This document shows, one piece after another, positions 17,025 through 25,895 of a DNA stretch of 64,000 nucleotides. The position numbers and the translations under genes were made by a program. Source of the DNA: Bacillus sp. FJAT-27916 (GTDB taxonomy: Bacteria; Bacillota; Bacilli; Bacillales; Pradoshiaceae). The stretch is taken from the NCBI RefSeq assembly GCF_001183965.1, contig NZ_LFZV01000001.1:2123871-2187870 (forward strand). The letters are read 5' to 3'. Positions within the stretch are counted from its first letter, which is position 1; the number at the start of each line of letters is the position of its first letter. The notes beneath the pieces were generated by a model, which saw only the letters and a program-made list of their open reading frames with translations, was not told the DNA's origin and did no database searches.

Positions 17025-18506
17025 TTATTGGTTATTTTCCAACACTATTTCTTTCGGAAAGACTACAAAGAAACTTGTTTCTCCTGTGTACTCACTTTCA
17101 ACAAATACTTCTCCATTGTATAGCTTCATTGTTTTGCTGATTATATGAAGACCAAGACCAGTACCCGATATGTTTCGTGTGTTACGTCCTCTGTAGTATC
17201 TTTCAAATATCCGTGTTTTTTCATCATCAGGTATATGAATCCCCCAATTCGTGACCTTTATGGCTACCTGATCTTTATAGACGCCATCCAGAATGCTTAC
17301 CACAACCAGGTGTGAATTCTCGGAATACTTAACGGCATTATTCAGCAGGATTCGCATAATAATAAAGAAATGCTCCCGGCGAATGTATAGACATTTGTCT
17401 GAGCCTGGCTCATCCTGAACAAACTCGTAATCCGGATGCTCATTTTGTGCTTGCTTTATGGCGTAATTGATTAGTTCTTTGACTGGATAACTATCGGCAG
17501 GAGCTAATGTTTTCAAATTATCCACCCTTGCCAAATCAGTAAACGCTGCTTGTGTGTCGCTAATGCTTGCTACAGCTTTGTCTGCTTTTTCAAGTAAGGT
17601 TATTACTCTCTCCTTATCTTCAGTCCCATAGTACCTTATTAAGTCAATCGACTGTTTAATCTCTGTTAATCGCGAAGCGGTTTCATGAGAGATCTCTTGA
17701 AGAATATTCTTATTGATTCTATATGCTTCATTAGCTTCCTTATGTAATTTAATGATGATGTCACTAATTTCACCAAGTTCTTTATTATGTCGTTTCCCTA
17801 TGTTGGTTTTCCAATCGCCCTGTGCTATGATCGTTTGCTGTTCATCAACGACTTTTTTAATGAGAGCGATATTTTTCCTTGAGAAAAATATATATAATAA
17901 AAAAATCACCACATACAAGAGAATTAATGTCATTGCCCCATGCTGCAAACCGTTCCTTACGGTTTTCGCATAAAGCTCTGTCAAATCCCTTCTAATAATA
18001 ATTTCATCCGAATGATTATGATGAATTACTCGATGCTTTGTTTCGTAAATATAATGACCGTTTTCAGATTTTTCATAAACCCTAGCAGGTGATGCCCAGT
18101 CCTTGAGATAGTGATCAGATTGAAAATGCGCAACTAGGTTAGCAGCTTTTTCGATCCATGGTGACTTAATATAGGAAGGTATATTACTGTACTGAACGAG
18201 ATAAGGCTCTCTGTTTTGATTGCGTATTTCATAATTATCACCGGCAAACACAGCGTAATGGGCAAATACTTTCGTAATTTCATCTTCTTGAGAGGGATTC
18301 GCTGTATTTATGAGAATATATTTTATGTCGTCAACAATTTTCTCTGTCTGAATTCGTTCAGAGGCTGTATCAGCAGCGATTTTCCCCCACATAACAACTC
18401 CCATAAATGGAATGGAAATGAGAAATGCCAATAGGAGAGCAGTTAACATAATTCTCAGTGTTGGTGAATGCCTAAATGTACGATTCGTTTGCTTGATTTT
18501 ATCCAT
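17025..18506 (-). CDS. Sensor histidine kinase
   Basis: The 493-residue membrane kinase has TM1 (~18-40), an extracellular sensor domain (~41-189) and TM2 (~190-208). A HAMP-like linker and phosphoacceptor His274 in EISHETASRLTEIKQ follow. An HATPase domain has the N box (LLNNAVKYSE), G1-like box (VTNWGIHIPDDE) and GTGLGLHI. The H box departs from the standard HELRTPL: the Pro-bearing turn is replaced by TASRLTE. The ligand is unknown. It forms a two-gene operon with the response regulator. Confidence 0.88.
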   Translation of the reverse strand: MDKIKQTNRTFRHSPTLRIMLTALLLAFLISIPFMGVVMWGKIAADTASERIQTEKIVDDIKYILINTANPSQEDEITKVFAHYAVFAGDNYEIRNQNREPYLVQYSNIPSYIKSPWIEKAANLVAHFQSDHYLKDWASPARVYEKSENGHYIYETKHRVIHHNHSDEIIIRRDLTELYAKTVRNGLQHGAMTLILLYVVIFLLYIFFSRKNIALIKKVVDEQQTIIAQGDWKTNIGKRHNKELGEISDIIIKLHKEANEAYRINKNILQEISHETASRLTEIKQSIDLIRYYGTEDKERVITLLEKADKAVASISDTQAAFTDLARVDNLKTLAPADSYPVKELINYAIKQAQNEHPDYEFVQDEPGSDKCLYIRREHFFIIMRILLNNAVKYSENSHLVVVSILDGVYKDQVAIKVTNWGIHIPDDEKTRIFERYYRGRNTRNISGTGLGLHIISKTMKLYNGEVFVESEYTGETSFFVVFPKEIVLENNQ

Positions 18507-18774
18507 GCATCCTCCCTTAGATTAAACTTGAGCTGATTTTTCTTATTGTTGTGTTGTTTACTGATAATATGTAAAAAGGGAGCGATGATTTTGCCTACCT
18601 TACTATTTTAGGAACAGAAGCTGGATTGTCAACACTAGCTGGACAAAAAAGATTTGGTAGATTATTTCCATTTCACAGGTAATCATTAGCTGATTATTCA
18701 ATGAATTGGATAAGAGTGTAGATCGCTGCAGGTACTTGCCATGGAATTTCATCTATTCTCCTATCAATTCAAAC
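18507..18774. other. Intergenic region between the two-component operon and the CBS gene
   Basis: About 270 bp. A plus-strand frame of about 34 codons (18593-18700, DFAYLTILGTEAGLSTLAGQ) has no usable start codon and was not called. It could be a gene fragment. Promoter elements for the kinase operon must lie near 18510-18560. Confidence 0.3.
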
Positions 18775-18806
18775 CAAAAAAGGCAGGAATCATGATTCCT
18801 GCCTTA
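18775..18806 (-). terminator. Terminator of the CBS protein gene
   Basis: AAGGCAGGAAT and ATTCCTGCCTT form an 11-bp stem with a 4-nt loop, followed by TTTTTTGG on the minus strand. Confidence 0.85.
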
Positions 18807-18829
18807 CCATTTATGAACGAAGCAAAGGG

Positions 18830-19555
18830 TTATTCCTCAGCCAGCGCAACCTCCAGCAAATCCCATGAAGTAATGATGCCGTTTGGCTTTTCTGTCTTTT
18901 GCCCTGTCGCTGTAATGATAATGGCCTCAATCTTATCTGTATTTCCCTCGTCCTCATCATAAATATCTTCAATTTCAAACACGGTTGTATTCTGCGAAAT
19001 AAATACTACCCGTTTCTCGTCTTTCTGATAAAGCTCCTTCACCTTCACCTTCTCAAGATCCATCTTCGGATTATCAAATTGATTCGTCAGCCAGCTGATT
19101 ATTTCCTTCGTCGTCAATAGCCAGCGATACTTGTCCTCTTTATTATAGATAGGAAACCGTGTATGACCGGTTTTCTTCATACACGATAGAACGTCCTTCA
19201 AATGATCGTCCTCATAGAAATAATAGACTTCCTTGGTTGAAATAGATAAACCCGTCCTCGGCTCCTCAAATTCATCCGCAATCCGTTCAATTTCTTCCAC
19301 CACATCCAGATGAGGCTCAGCAATATAATAATCCACATCAATCTTTTCATGCACAATGGCATTTCGTAATTTGGCATATTGGCATAAATCTTCTTTATAG
19401 TGGCGAATAAGTACATGATTATGACCTTTATACACCAGTTCTGTGAATTTATCTGAATCCGCCTGTTTCACGGTCTGTTTCAATACTTTATGAATTCGAT
19501 TAAAGGCTGTTTCAAATCGCTCTGATAATGTTAATTCTGTCTTTGTTTTCCCCAT
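18830..19555 (-). CDS. CBS-domain protein
   Basis: The 241-residue soluble protein has an N-terminal helical region (residues 1-95, with NRIHKVLKQTVKQ and KLRNAIVHEK). A pair of CBS motifs follows (~100-235, including HTGHTRFPIYN-like and ITSWDLLEVAL segments). CBS pairs bind adenine nucleotides and act as regulatory modules. KLRNAIVHEKID resembles the RxxxxH-like segment of HEPN-type or nucleotide-associated helical domains, but this is weak. It is a monocistronic gene with a downstream terminator and an ATG reading GKTKTELTLSE. The partner is unknown. Confidence 0.78.
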   Translation of the reverse strand: MGKTKTELTLSERFETAFNRIHKVLKQTVKQADSDKFTELVYKGHNHVLIRHYKEDLCQYAKLRNAIVHEKIDVDYYIAEPHLDVVEEIERIADEFEEPRTGLSISTKEVYYFYEDDHLKDVLSCMKKTGHTRFPIYNKEDKYRWLLTTKEIISWLTNQFDNPKMDLEKVKVKELYQKDEKRVVFISQNTTVFEIEDIYDEDEGNTDKIEAIIITATGQKTEKPNGIITSWDLLEVALAEE

Positions 19556-19642
19556 GGGTCTGCAGCTCCTATGTTTTTCCCTTTCTTTACCCTATTATTT
19601 CTGTCTGACAACCCATTTTTTCTCAAAATGTGAAAAAGATAC

Positions 19643-19692
19643 TTGTAAAAATTAGTCGAAAAAGGTAGAATAATATTATAAATGGTTATAAT
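19643..19692 (+). promoter_or_regulatory. Promoter region of the small RNA
   Basis: Two overlapping SigA-like options are seen. TTGTAA (19643-19648) with TAGAAT (19666-19671) at 17-bp spacing would start transcription near 19678. TATAAT (19687-19692), without a good -35, would start near 19699. The second gives an RNA of about 84 nt with the Fur box overlying the -10. Confidence 0.5.
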
Positions 19693-19700
19693 GATTATTC
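19686..19700. promoter_or_regulatory. Candidate Fur box
   Basis: TTATAAT-G-ATTATTC matches the Bacillus Fur 7-1-7 consensus TGATAAT-N-ATTATCA at 11 of 14 defined positions, including the whole inner ATAAT/ATTAT core. It overlaps the TATAAT of the small-RNA promoter, where a repressor would block transcription when iron is plentiful. Confidence 0.6.
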
Positions 19701-19782
19701 CGCCATTTTGATTTTTCAAACCTTAGCAACTTGGTGCCCTTGTAGCACCTATACATCTCCCCTTCTGGAGATGTATTTTTTT
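19699..19782 (+). ncRNA. FsrA-like iron-sparing small RNA (candidate)
   Basis: A plus-strand transcript of about 84 nt (up to ~105 nt if the upstream promoter is used) is predicted between two minus-strand genes. It has a Fur box at its promoter, no open reading frame, C-rich unpaired segments, and a strong terminator whose loop side contains CTCCCCTTCT. That segment is complementary to GGAGG-type ribosome binding sites. These are the defining traits of B. subtilis FsrA, a Fur-repressed, C-rich small RNA that blocks translation of iron-using enzymes such as aconitase and succinate dehydrogenase. Assignment rests on architecture, not on an alignment I could run. An alternative is an unrelated Fur-controlled RNA. 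Confidence 0.6.
19751..19782 (+). terminator. Rho-independent terminator of the small RNA
   Basis: TACATCTCC and GGAGATGTA pair across a 6-nt loop and are followed by seven T residues. It has no T-tail on the minus strand, so it does not serve the flanking genes. Confidence 0.85.
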
Positions 19783-19784
19783 AC

Positions 19785-21032
19785 TCAATTCTCATAAGCC
19801 TCTCTATTCAGCATTTCATCAAGCTTCACGATTTCAAAGTCCCTATTAATCAAGTAATCCAATATCTCTCGAAGCGCTTGTGCTGTTTTGGCCTGTTCAG
19901 CATTGCTGTGCATTAAGATAATGTCACCGTTTCTCACATAACGCTTCACATTTTCCGTCACTTCAGCAGCTGTATGGACAGACCAATCCAGCGTATCAAT
20001 GGACCAAAGGACTGTATGCTTACCTTCGTTTGAAAGGATATTTAATAATTTAGCGTTGATTTCTCCATAGGGTGGACGAAAGAAGTTGGGGTACTTACCA
20101 ATGATCGACTCAATTTGACGGGAGGAGCGGTCGATTTGTGCTTGCATTTGTTCCTCGGTCAATGTGGTAAGGTCGAGATGTTCATCAGAATGGCTGGCAA
20201 TCAAATGCCCGTCAATATAGGCTTTTTGGACAATTCGAGGATAAAGGGCAGCTTGGCTGCCGAGGAAAAAGAAGTTGCCTGGTACGTCATATTCACGGAG
20301 TATATCAATGATTTCTTCTGTTACACGCTCATCAGGGCCATCATCAAAGGTTAAAGCGACCTGCTTAAGATTTTCTCCATTGGCTGAAATAGAGAAAGGA
20401 TGCTTTTCGATAAAGGGCCGTATTTCTTTGCGCCATTTATCCATTTGGATACGAGCAGATTCCATTAGTGAAGATGAATCACCCTTAATTTCAAGGAGGT
20501 ATTCTCCCCTATCCTTTTGTATAGTGTTATAAACAGCCTGATGGAGGATATGGTCATCCTCCTGGTCGATGAGAATGGTCCATTCATATTCACCTGCTCG
20601 GTAAATATATTGTCTATGCCGCTTTGTTTGCCGAATTTCTGCTGGTGGCCCTAACTCGGATAAGATAAGGGCGCCAGTAAGCTGTTGCAGTTCAGGGTGC
20701 TCGGAGCGCAGTTCAAACACACCTGCCCGGTTATAACCAATCACGATATGCCGCCTTGGATAGGATGCATAGAACGAGCCATCTTCAAACAAGCTCTCAC
20801 TCGGCTCTCCCCATTCATTGATCACATCCTCTATGCTAAGGCCGCTAAGATGAAATGGCTGGCCCTCAAGCATCCCTTTTTCAGCCATATCAAGAACATG
20901 ATTTTCATATCTCTCCTTTATACTTTCCATTTCCTTTAAATTAGCCTCTTGTTCGCTAATGGGCTCAGATATCACAATCGGAAGCAGGCATAGCACAACT
21001 GCCAGGCAGGCCACAATCCATTTCCCTTTCAT
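19785..21032 (-). CDS. Secreted polysaccharide deacetylase with an N-terminal DUF4309/CAP-associated-like domain
   Basis: The 415-residue protein has a signal or anchor segment (residues 4-22). The N-terminal domain (about 45-180) contains a DVINEWGEPSESLFEDGSF repeat and a second LSELGPPAEI repeat, typical of SmpA/DUF4309-like modules. The NodB deacetylase domain (~205-400) has all five motifs: TFDDGPDE, SHSDEH, RPPYGE, DTLDW and ILMHSN. The last is slightly changed from LLMHD. It should remove acetyl groups from cell-wall glycan. The ATG at 21032 follows AAGGGGTGAG. Confidence 0.85.
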   Translation of the reverse strand: MKGKWIVACLAVVLCLLPIVISEPISEQEANLKEMESIKERYENHVLDMAEKGMLEGQPFHLSGLSIEDVINEWGEPSESLFEDGSFYASYPRRHIVIGYNRAGVFELRSEHPELQQLTGALILSELGPPAEIRQTKRHRQYIYRAGEYEWTILIDQEDDHILHQAVYNTIQKDRGEYLLEIKGDSSSLMESARIQMDKWRKEIRPFIEKHPFSISANGENLKQVALTFDDGPDERVTEEIIDILREYDVPGNFFFLGSQAALYPRIVQKAYIDGHLIASHSDEHLDLTTLTEEQMQAQIDRSSRQIESIIGKYPNFFRPPYGEINAKLLNILSNEGKHTVLWSIDTLDWSVHTAAEVTENVKRYVRNGDIILMHSNAEQAKTAQALREILDYLINRDFEIVKLDEMLNREAYEN

Positions 21033-21106
21033 TTCTCTCACCCCTTCGCTGCTTCCTTTTACAAACAGTGTATGCGGGGATAACCTGCCATATTGGTTTA
21101 TTCATC

Positions 21107-21136
21107 AAAAAAGACCGGAGTTTGCACTCCGGTCCA
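21107..21136 (-). terminator. Terminator of ccdC
   Basis: GACCGGAGT and ACTCCGGTC enclose a 4-nt loop, followed by TTTTTTG on the minus strand. Confidence 0.85.
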
Positions 21137-21142
21137 TTTTCA

Positions 21143-21628
21143 TTACATCGCCACAGTCTCCTTAGGCTTCATAAGATTCCGCTCCAATTTCTTATATTGG
21201 ACATACATCGCCACACGCCAAGGAACAATCATGGAGAAGGCAATCAAGAAGAACATGCCCCCTATTTCCCCCACATCAACGGACGAGCTAAGAATAAATT
21301 TAAGCAAGGTCCTAACAATAATTAACCCAAGCAGCACAAACACGAATGCCTTTGAGCGTTTGATATAGATCTGCTCCTCCTTAATCTCAAAACGGGAGGT
21401 CATAATGAGGAAAATCGAGAAAAACATCCCAAGCAAAACCGCTTCCACTATTTCCGTTCCTGACAAACGAAATGGCTCAAATACATACATAAGGGCGCCG
21501 GTACTCATAAAAAACGGCGGCAGAATTATCTTCTTTAAGGTTGCTGGCTTCTTAGATGCTTTCATCCGTATGGTGAACACAGCAAGCGCCATGACAATAG
21601 CAGCAATGGTCGATACAGCTAGTATCAT
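21143..21628 (-). CDS. ccdC: CcdC-family membrane protein (YneJ-like)
   Basis: The 161-residue protein has five predicted membrane helices and the family segment KKIILPPFFMSTGALMY. It matches YneJ/CcdC (DUF1453), whose gene follows ccdA and yneI in B. subtilis. Its role in cytochrome c biogenesis is suggested by location only; B. subtilis yneJ is not essential for it. Here it lies 177 bp downstream of ccdA with no yneI response-regulator-like gene between them. Confidence 0.82.
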   Translation of the reverse strand: MILAVSTIAAIVMALAVFTIRMKASKKPATLKKIILPPFFMSTGALMYVFEPFRLSGTEIVEAVLLGMFFSIFLIMTSRFEIKEEQIYIKRSKAFVFVLLGLIIVRTLLKFILSSSVDVGEIGGMFFLIAFSMIVPWRVAMYVQYKKLERNLMKPKETVAM

Positions 21629-21804
21629 AATGGATCATTCCTTTAATGGTGATTTCAATCTACAGGACCACCTATTCAAACATAGTCCTAAAACAGCCGG
21701 CAATATTCAGGATTTTTAATTGGTTAACAACCCCATTTTCTTCCTGTTATTTCTCTATCATAAATCATCTTTCCTCAGAATGAAAGCTTCATCTGTTCAT
21801 CCCG

Positions 21805-22512
21805 CTAAAATCCTGTCCAGCCCCCAAACAAAGCCACAAAATAGGAGGTAAGCATCGTCATCCAATCAAAGAATAGGACAATCCCCATCAGGATCATAAT
21901 GACTCCTCCCGCCTTCATTACCTTTGCGGAGTTCCGCTTGATCCATCCCATTTTCCCAATAAAGAAGGACATCAAAAAGAATGGGATGGCAAAGCCGAGG
22001 ATATAGGCAATCATATAAAGCATCGCTGAGTTTGGATTTGTCGCAGCCATTCCGAGAACAACCATGAGGATTGGACCGGTACACGGCGTCCAGCCAGCAG
22101 AAAAGGCTACTCCGATTAACATCGAGCCGATATAGCCCCCAGGTCTATTCTGAAATTCTAGTCGGCGTTCCTTCATCATGAACGATGGCCGAAACACACC
22201 GATAATAACCAGTCCAAAGAACACAATCACAATAGCTCCTAGCTGCCGGATTGTATCCTGATAGGTTGTAAACAGGCTGCCGAAGAAAGAGGAGCCAAAG
22301 CCCAGAGCAATGAAAATACTCGAAAAACCAACGAGAAAGAATAATGTGTGGAATATGCTCCTTTTCTGAAGCATCGCATTGTCCTTCTTCATTTCAGATA
22401 CTGACATCCCCGTTATGTAAGAAAGAAAAGCCGGATATAGCGGGAGACAGCATGGAGAAATGAAGCTTAGAAAGCCTGCTCCGAAGGCAAGAAATAGATT
22501 AATATCTTCCAA
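21805..22512 (-). CDS. ccdA: Cytochrome c biogenesis protein CcdA
   Basis: The chosen TTG start ([20 protein letters not shown]) matches the B. subtilis start and lies about 11 nt after GGGGG. The 235-residue protein has six membrane helices. Redox cysteines lie in SPCC (Cys21/22) and GWTPC (Cys144). CcdA carries electrons from cytoplasmic thioredoxin across the membrane to ResA-type proteins, needed for cytochrome c maturation and spore synthesis. The extra Cys22 next to Cys21 is unusual, since most homologues read SPCTLPLYP. YneN in this window is a possible electron acceptor. Confidence 0.92.
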   Translation of the reverse strand: MEDINLFLAFGAGFLSFISPCCLPLYPAFLSYITGMSVSEMKKDNAMLQKRSIFHTLFFLVGFSSIFIALGFGSSFFGSLFTTYQDTIRQLGAIVIVFFGLVIIGVFRPSFMMKERRLEFQNRPGGYIGSMLIGVAFSAGWTPCTGPILMVVLGMAATNPNSAMLYMIAYILGFAIPFFLMSFFIGKMGWIKRNSAKVMKAGGVIMILMGIVLFFDWMTMLTSYFVALFGGWTGF

Positions 22513-22840
22513 AAATGATAACCCCCCTAAAACTGAGCTGAACACGTACCCATTTTACCAGATAAACCATCATATGGTAACTAGATGGATTCAAGTTGTC
22601 CTCTTCTTTCATATGCCTCAGGTTATTTCTGTCCTTCTAGGTCATACAGTTTTTTTCTTAAACATGCACCCTACTCGTGAAATACAAGGAATCACCCTGC
22701 CCTCCATTCTTCAAAAAGCTTCCCGCCTTAAACGACAAACACGGGAAAGTTTACAATTAAATGAAAAGATTTGTTATTTAGATATACCCAAACTGTAAAA
22801 TTATGTTATAATTTTCTAATCATATCTTAGGAAGGGACCA
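22513..22840. other. Divergent intergenic region between ccdA and the Spo0E-like gene
   Basis: About 330 bp holding both promoters. On the plus strand an A+T-rich stretch near 22770-22815 contains TTATAAT (22804-22810), a plausible -10 for the Spo0E-like gene. No other feature is seen. Confidence 0.35.
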
Positions 22841-23026
22841 ATGAAGATGGACAGAGAACTATTAGAAAATCAAATTGAGTTGAAACGGGCTGAGCTCATC
22901 AACATTGCCTTGAAGTACGGCTTAACGTCCAAAAACACGATTAAATATAGCCAAGAGCTTGATAACCTTTTAAACGAATATTCTCCTCTTCCATTCTACG
23001 TACAAAAGAAGGTTGCTTATAACTAA
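22841..23026 (+). CDS. Spo0E-like aspartyl-phosphate phosphatase (YnzD-type)
   Basis: The 61-residue protein begins MKMDRELLENQIELKRAELI, after AGGAAGGGACCA. The family signature SQELD is at residues 37-41 and a helical hairpin is predicted. These small phosphatases dephosphorylate Spo0A~P and so delay sporulation. B. subtilis ynzD lies beside ccdA, as here, which supports orthology. The internal ATG two codons in is also possible. Confidence 0.85.
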   Translation: MKMDRELLENQIELKRAELINIALKYGLTSKNTIKYSQELDNLLNEYSPLPFYVQKKVAYN

Positions 23027-23094
23027 GTAATTTTACTCCAGAAGCCTCCCTTTAGAATCATCGTCTAACCCTTTAAATCAAAAGCGGAATAAAC

Positions 23095-23149
23095 AAAAAA
23101 GATCACATCCCTCTGCAATGAACTGAACAGTAGATTTGTGATCTTTTTC
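23095..23149. terminator. Bidirectional terminator between the Spo0E-like and ABC exporter genes
   Basis: AAAAAAGATCACA and TGTGATCTTTTT form a 12-bp stem around a ~30-nt loop, placed between convergent stops. Confidence 0.75.
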
Positions 23150-23153
23150 TTAC

Positions 23154-24947
23154 TCAGCTTACCTCATGGGCAATTTCCTCTCCTAATCCATTTTGGAGAA
23201 GGTACATTTTGTAATAAAGCCCTTTTTGAGCGAGCAGCTCTTGATGGGTCCCCCGCTCAACAATCTCCCCTTTATGCAGAACAAGAATAAGCGCCGCATC
23301 CTGAATCGTTGAAAGCCGGTGGGCAATGGCAATTGTCGTCCTGCCCTCTCTCATTTTGGCTAAGCCCGCTTGGATGGCTTCTTCAGTTTCCGTATCAATA
23401 TTGGCTGTCGCCTCGTCCAGCACCAGAATTTTGGGGTTTCTCACAATCGTTCGCGCAAAGCCAATCAGCTGCCGCTGTCCGCTTGAGAAGGTAGATCCGC
23501 GTTCAACGACCGGATCCTCATAGGTATTCGGCAGCTTTTCAATGAAGGTATCAGCCTGAACAAACTTAGCAGCCTTCACAATCTCCTCGTCACTGATTCT
23601 CGAGCTGTGCAGGCGCACATTATCGTTTACGGTCCCGTAGAAGAGAAAGGCATCCTGCAGAACGAGCCCCATCTTTTCACGCAGCTCCCTCATCGGGTAT
23701 TGCTTAATGGACGTCCCATCAATCAGGATATCGCCCCTATCAAACTCATAAAATCGCATGAGGAGATTGATAATGGAACTTTTCCCGCTCCCTGTATGAC
23801 CGACCAGTGCGACCGTCTCTCCTGCTTTTGCCTCAAAGGAAATATGTTTGAGCACGTCTTGTTTTCCATCATAGGAGAAGCTGACATCCCTGAATTCGAT
23901 TCTTCCTTCTTTGATGGATGCATTCCGCTCCAGCTCAGGATGGGGGGCAGTTTCCTCCTCATCCATGACGGCAAAGACCCGTGAACCGGAGACAATGGCC
24001 TGTTGATAAATAGAGAGTCTTTGCATGACATCATTGACCGGCTCAAAGAATCGGTCGATGTAATTGACGAAGGCATACAGGACCCCAATCTCGATCGGTG
24101 AGTTCATGGAGGAGACTCCAAAATACGATAAGATAAGAATAAGGGCAAAGGTGTATACCAGATCAATCGCCGGCCGCAATAATAAGCCGTCAATCTTGAT
24201 ATTTCTCATCCCAGCCATATAATGCTTTTCATTAATGTCCTCAAACTCTGCCCGCAGCCGTTTCTCCTGACGGAAGACTTGAATAATCGACATCCCCTGC
24301 AAGGATTCATTTAGGTTCGCATTCAGCTGGCTCAGCCGCTCCCGCAGGTCTTGGTAGAAACGGCTGCTAAGCTTCCTGTACAGTCTCATTAACCCATATA
24401 ATATCGGCAGAATGAGCAAACAAAACAGGGCGAGCGTTACATCTAGAATAAACATCGCGATAATCGTCCCGATAATGAAGAATCCACTCGAGATAAAGGA
24501 GGAAATCACTCCGACAAACATCTCTTTAATGGCTTCGGTATCATTCGTGATACGGGAAACAATTGCTCCAGCCGGTGTCCGGTCGAAATAGCGCATCCCG
24601 AGCTGATGCACTTTCGAGAACACATCAACACGAATCTGCTGAATGATGGCAAGCGCAATTTTGTGAAAGCTGAATAATTGGAAATACTGAATTATGACTT
24701 TCGCCACAATTAAGAAAAGATACATTCCGGCAAGCCATATGACAGGGCTCACCGCAATCTCTCCTGCTGTCAAATAATCATCAATGAAAATCTTCACCAG
24801 CACAGGGCCTGTGATGTCTGCAGCAGTCGCCAAAAACAATAGCAAGAATGCAATCGATATTTCTTTTTTATGCGGCTTGGCATAGGATAGCAGTCGGTAT
24901 AAGACCTTCTTCTGCTCCTTGCCAGTTAATGCCTTGCTAGCCTCCAT
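23154..24947 (-). CDS. Multidrug ABC exporter half, BmrD/YheH-like subunit
   Basis: This is a 597-residue type IV ABC half-transporter: six membrane helices (residues ~20-315) and a nucleotide-binding domain (~345-590). Walker A is GHTGSGKS, and Walker B plus catalytic Glu is ILVLDEATA. The signature is changed to FSSGQRQ (normally LSGGQ). That pattern marks the BmrD side of an asymmetric heterodimer; its partner would be the gene at 25.9-27.6 kb. Unlike B. subtilis BmrD, it lacks the ~80-residue extracellular insert between TM1 and TM2. The ATG follows AGGGGGGAGCAGG. Confidence 0.88.
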   Translation of the reverse strand: MEASKALTGKEQKKVLYRLLSYAKPHKKEISIAFLLLFLATAADITGPVLVKIFIDDYLTAGEIAVSPVIWLAGMYLFLIVAKVIIQYFQLFSFHKIALAIIQQIRVDVFSKVHQLGMRYFDRTPAGAIVSRITNDTEAIKEMFVGVISSFISSGFFIIGTIIAMFILDVTLALFCLLILPILYGLMRLYRKLSSRFYQDLRERLSQLNANLNESLQGMSIIQVFRQEKRLRAEFEDINEKHYMAGMRNIKIDGLLLRPAIDLVYTFALILILSYFGVSSMNSPIEIGVLYAFVNYIDRFFEPVNDVMQRLSIYQQAIVSGSRVFAVMDEEETAPHPELERNASIKEGRIEFRDVSFSYDGKQDVLKHISFEAKAGETVALVGHTGSGKSSIINLLMRFYEFDRGDILIDGTSIKQYPMRELREKMGLVLQDAFLFYGTVNDNVRLHSSRISDEEIVKAAKFVQADTFIEKLPNTYEDPVVERGSTFSSGQRQLIGFARTIVRNPKILVLDEATANIDTETEEAIQAGLAKMREGRTTIAIAHRLSTIQDAALILVLHKGEIVERGTHQELLAQKGLYYKMYLLQNGLGEEIAHEVS

Positions 24948-25102
24948 CCTGCTCCCCCCTTTTTTACATTCATCTCTTTTTCATGGCCGCCTAGTTGAAT
25001 GCCCTATTAATCTTGAAAACTGTTGAACAGGAAGATGTCATAAAAGCTTCCTGGTCAAATAGTAGGAATGGGGCGTTCTGTCATTCAAACAGCCCCGATT
25101 CC

Positions 25103-25786
25103 TTATTTAGGCGCTACGTATAAACCGCCATCCTTTGTCCATTCCGCATAAAACACCCTTTTCACATCACCATAGCCGCTTTGCTCCAACTCCTGTTTAA
25201 GCCATTTTTCATCGAGACCATGCTCAGCCAATGCAGGACGCATAATGATTCCATCCATAACGAGGATAGCGGGCAAAGTGATATTTTTCCCTGTTACATT
25301 CAAGTCCTTTATTGTTGGGTTTTTATAGGGTGCTTTTAACCCGACACTTAGCTTCCCATCTGGCTCCACGATACCAAACTCAACCTCACGCATGGAAAAT
25401 ATCCCTTGCTGCCTTAATAAACTTCGTACTTGATTCACATCTAATTTTGCTTTCCTGATTGCGTCCCGATCTAATTGGCCTTTCTGAATAATAAAAATCG
25501 GTTTCCCTTGCAGAAAGGTCCTGAACTTCGGAAATTTCATTGAGACTACCTGGATCAGCAGCATAAAAAGTGTCCAAAGGCCCACAGCGAATAAGTACTC
25601 CATGATGTTTTCGCTTTTTTCATAAATGATGTGCCCTAAAAAATCATCCAATAGTAAGACAAAGACAAAATGGATAGGTGTTAATTGGGATACCCCAATT
25701 CTTCCTGTAATGGTCAGGACAAAAAATAAGCTAATGAATCCAACAATAATCTTCAGGGCAATTAACCCAAAACTCACCTCATCCAA
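25103..25786 (-). CDS. DUF421 (YetF/YcaP-type) membrane protein
   Basis: The 227-residue protein has three N-terminal membrane helices (residues ~6-80) and a cytoplasmic DUF421 domain. The latter includes KPIFIIQKGQLDRDAIRKAKLD and LLRQQGIFSMREVEFGIVE, the family core. B. subtilis has several paralogues (YetF, YrbG, YdfS, YkjA, YcaP), and one role is at the spore germination water channel. Here it is inserted between the two exporter halves, on the same strand. The N-terminal residues and TTG-type start are uncertain. Confidence 0.85.
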   Translation of the reverse strand: MDEVSFGLIALKIIVGFISLFFVLTITGRIGVSQLTPIHFVFVLLLDDFLGHIIYEKSENIMEYLFAVGLWTLFMLLIQVVSMKFPKFRTFLQGKPIFIIQKGQLDRDAIRKAKLDVNQVRSLLRQQGIFSMREVEFGIVEPDGKLSVGLKAPYKNPTIKDLNVTGKNITLPAILVMDGIIMRPALAEHGLDEKWLKQELEQSGYGDVKRVFYAEWTKDGGLYVAPK

Positions 25787-25895
25787 AAAGAATTCCCCCG
25801 AGCTATAAATAGATTCTATAGCTCCATTATGATATTAGGTGGGAGGATTTATACCCTTTGTCAGATATCCAACAAGATTGATTTATCGTACACGC

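Noticed and set aside
18593..18700. Plus-strand 34-codon stretch DFAYLTILGTEAGLSTLAGQ
   Set aside because: No start codon or ribosome binding site; may be a fragment but not supportable as a gene.
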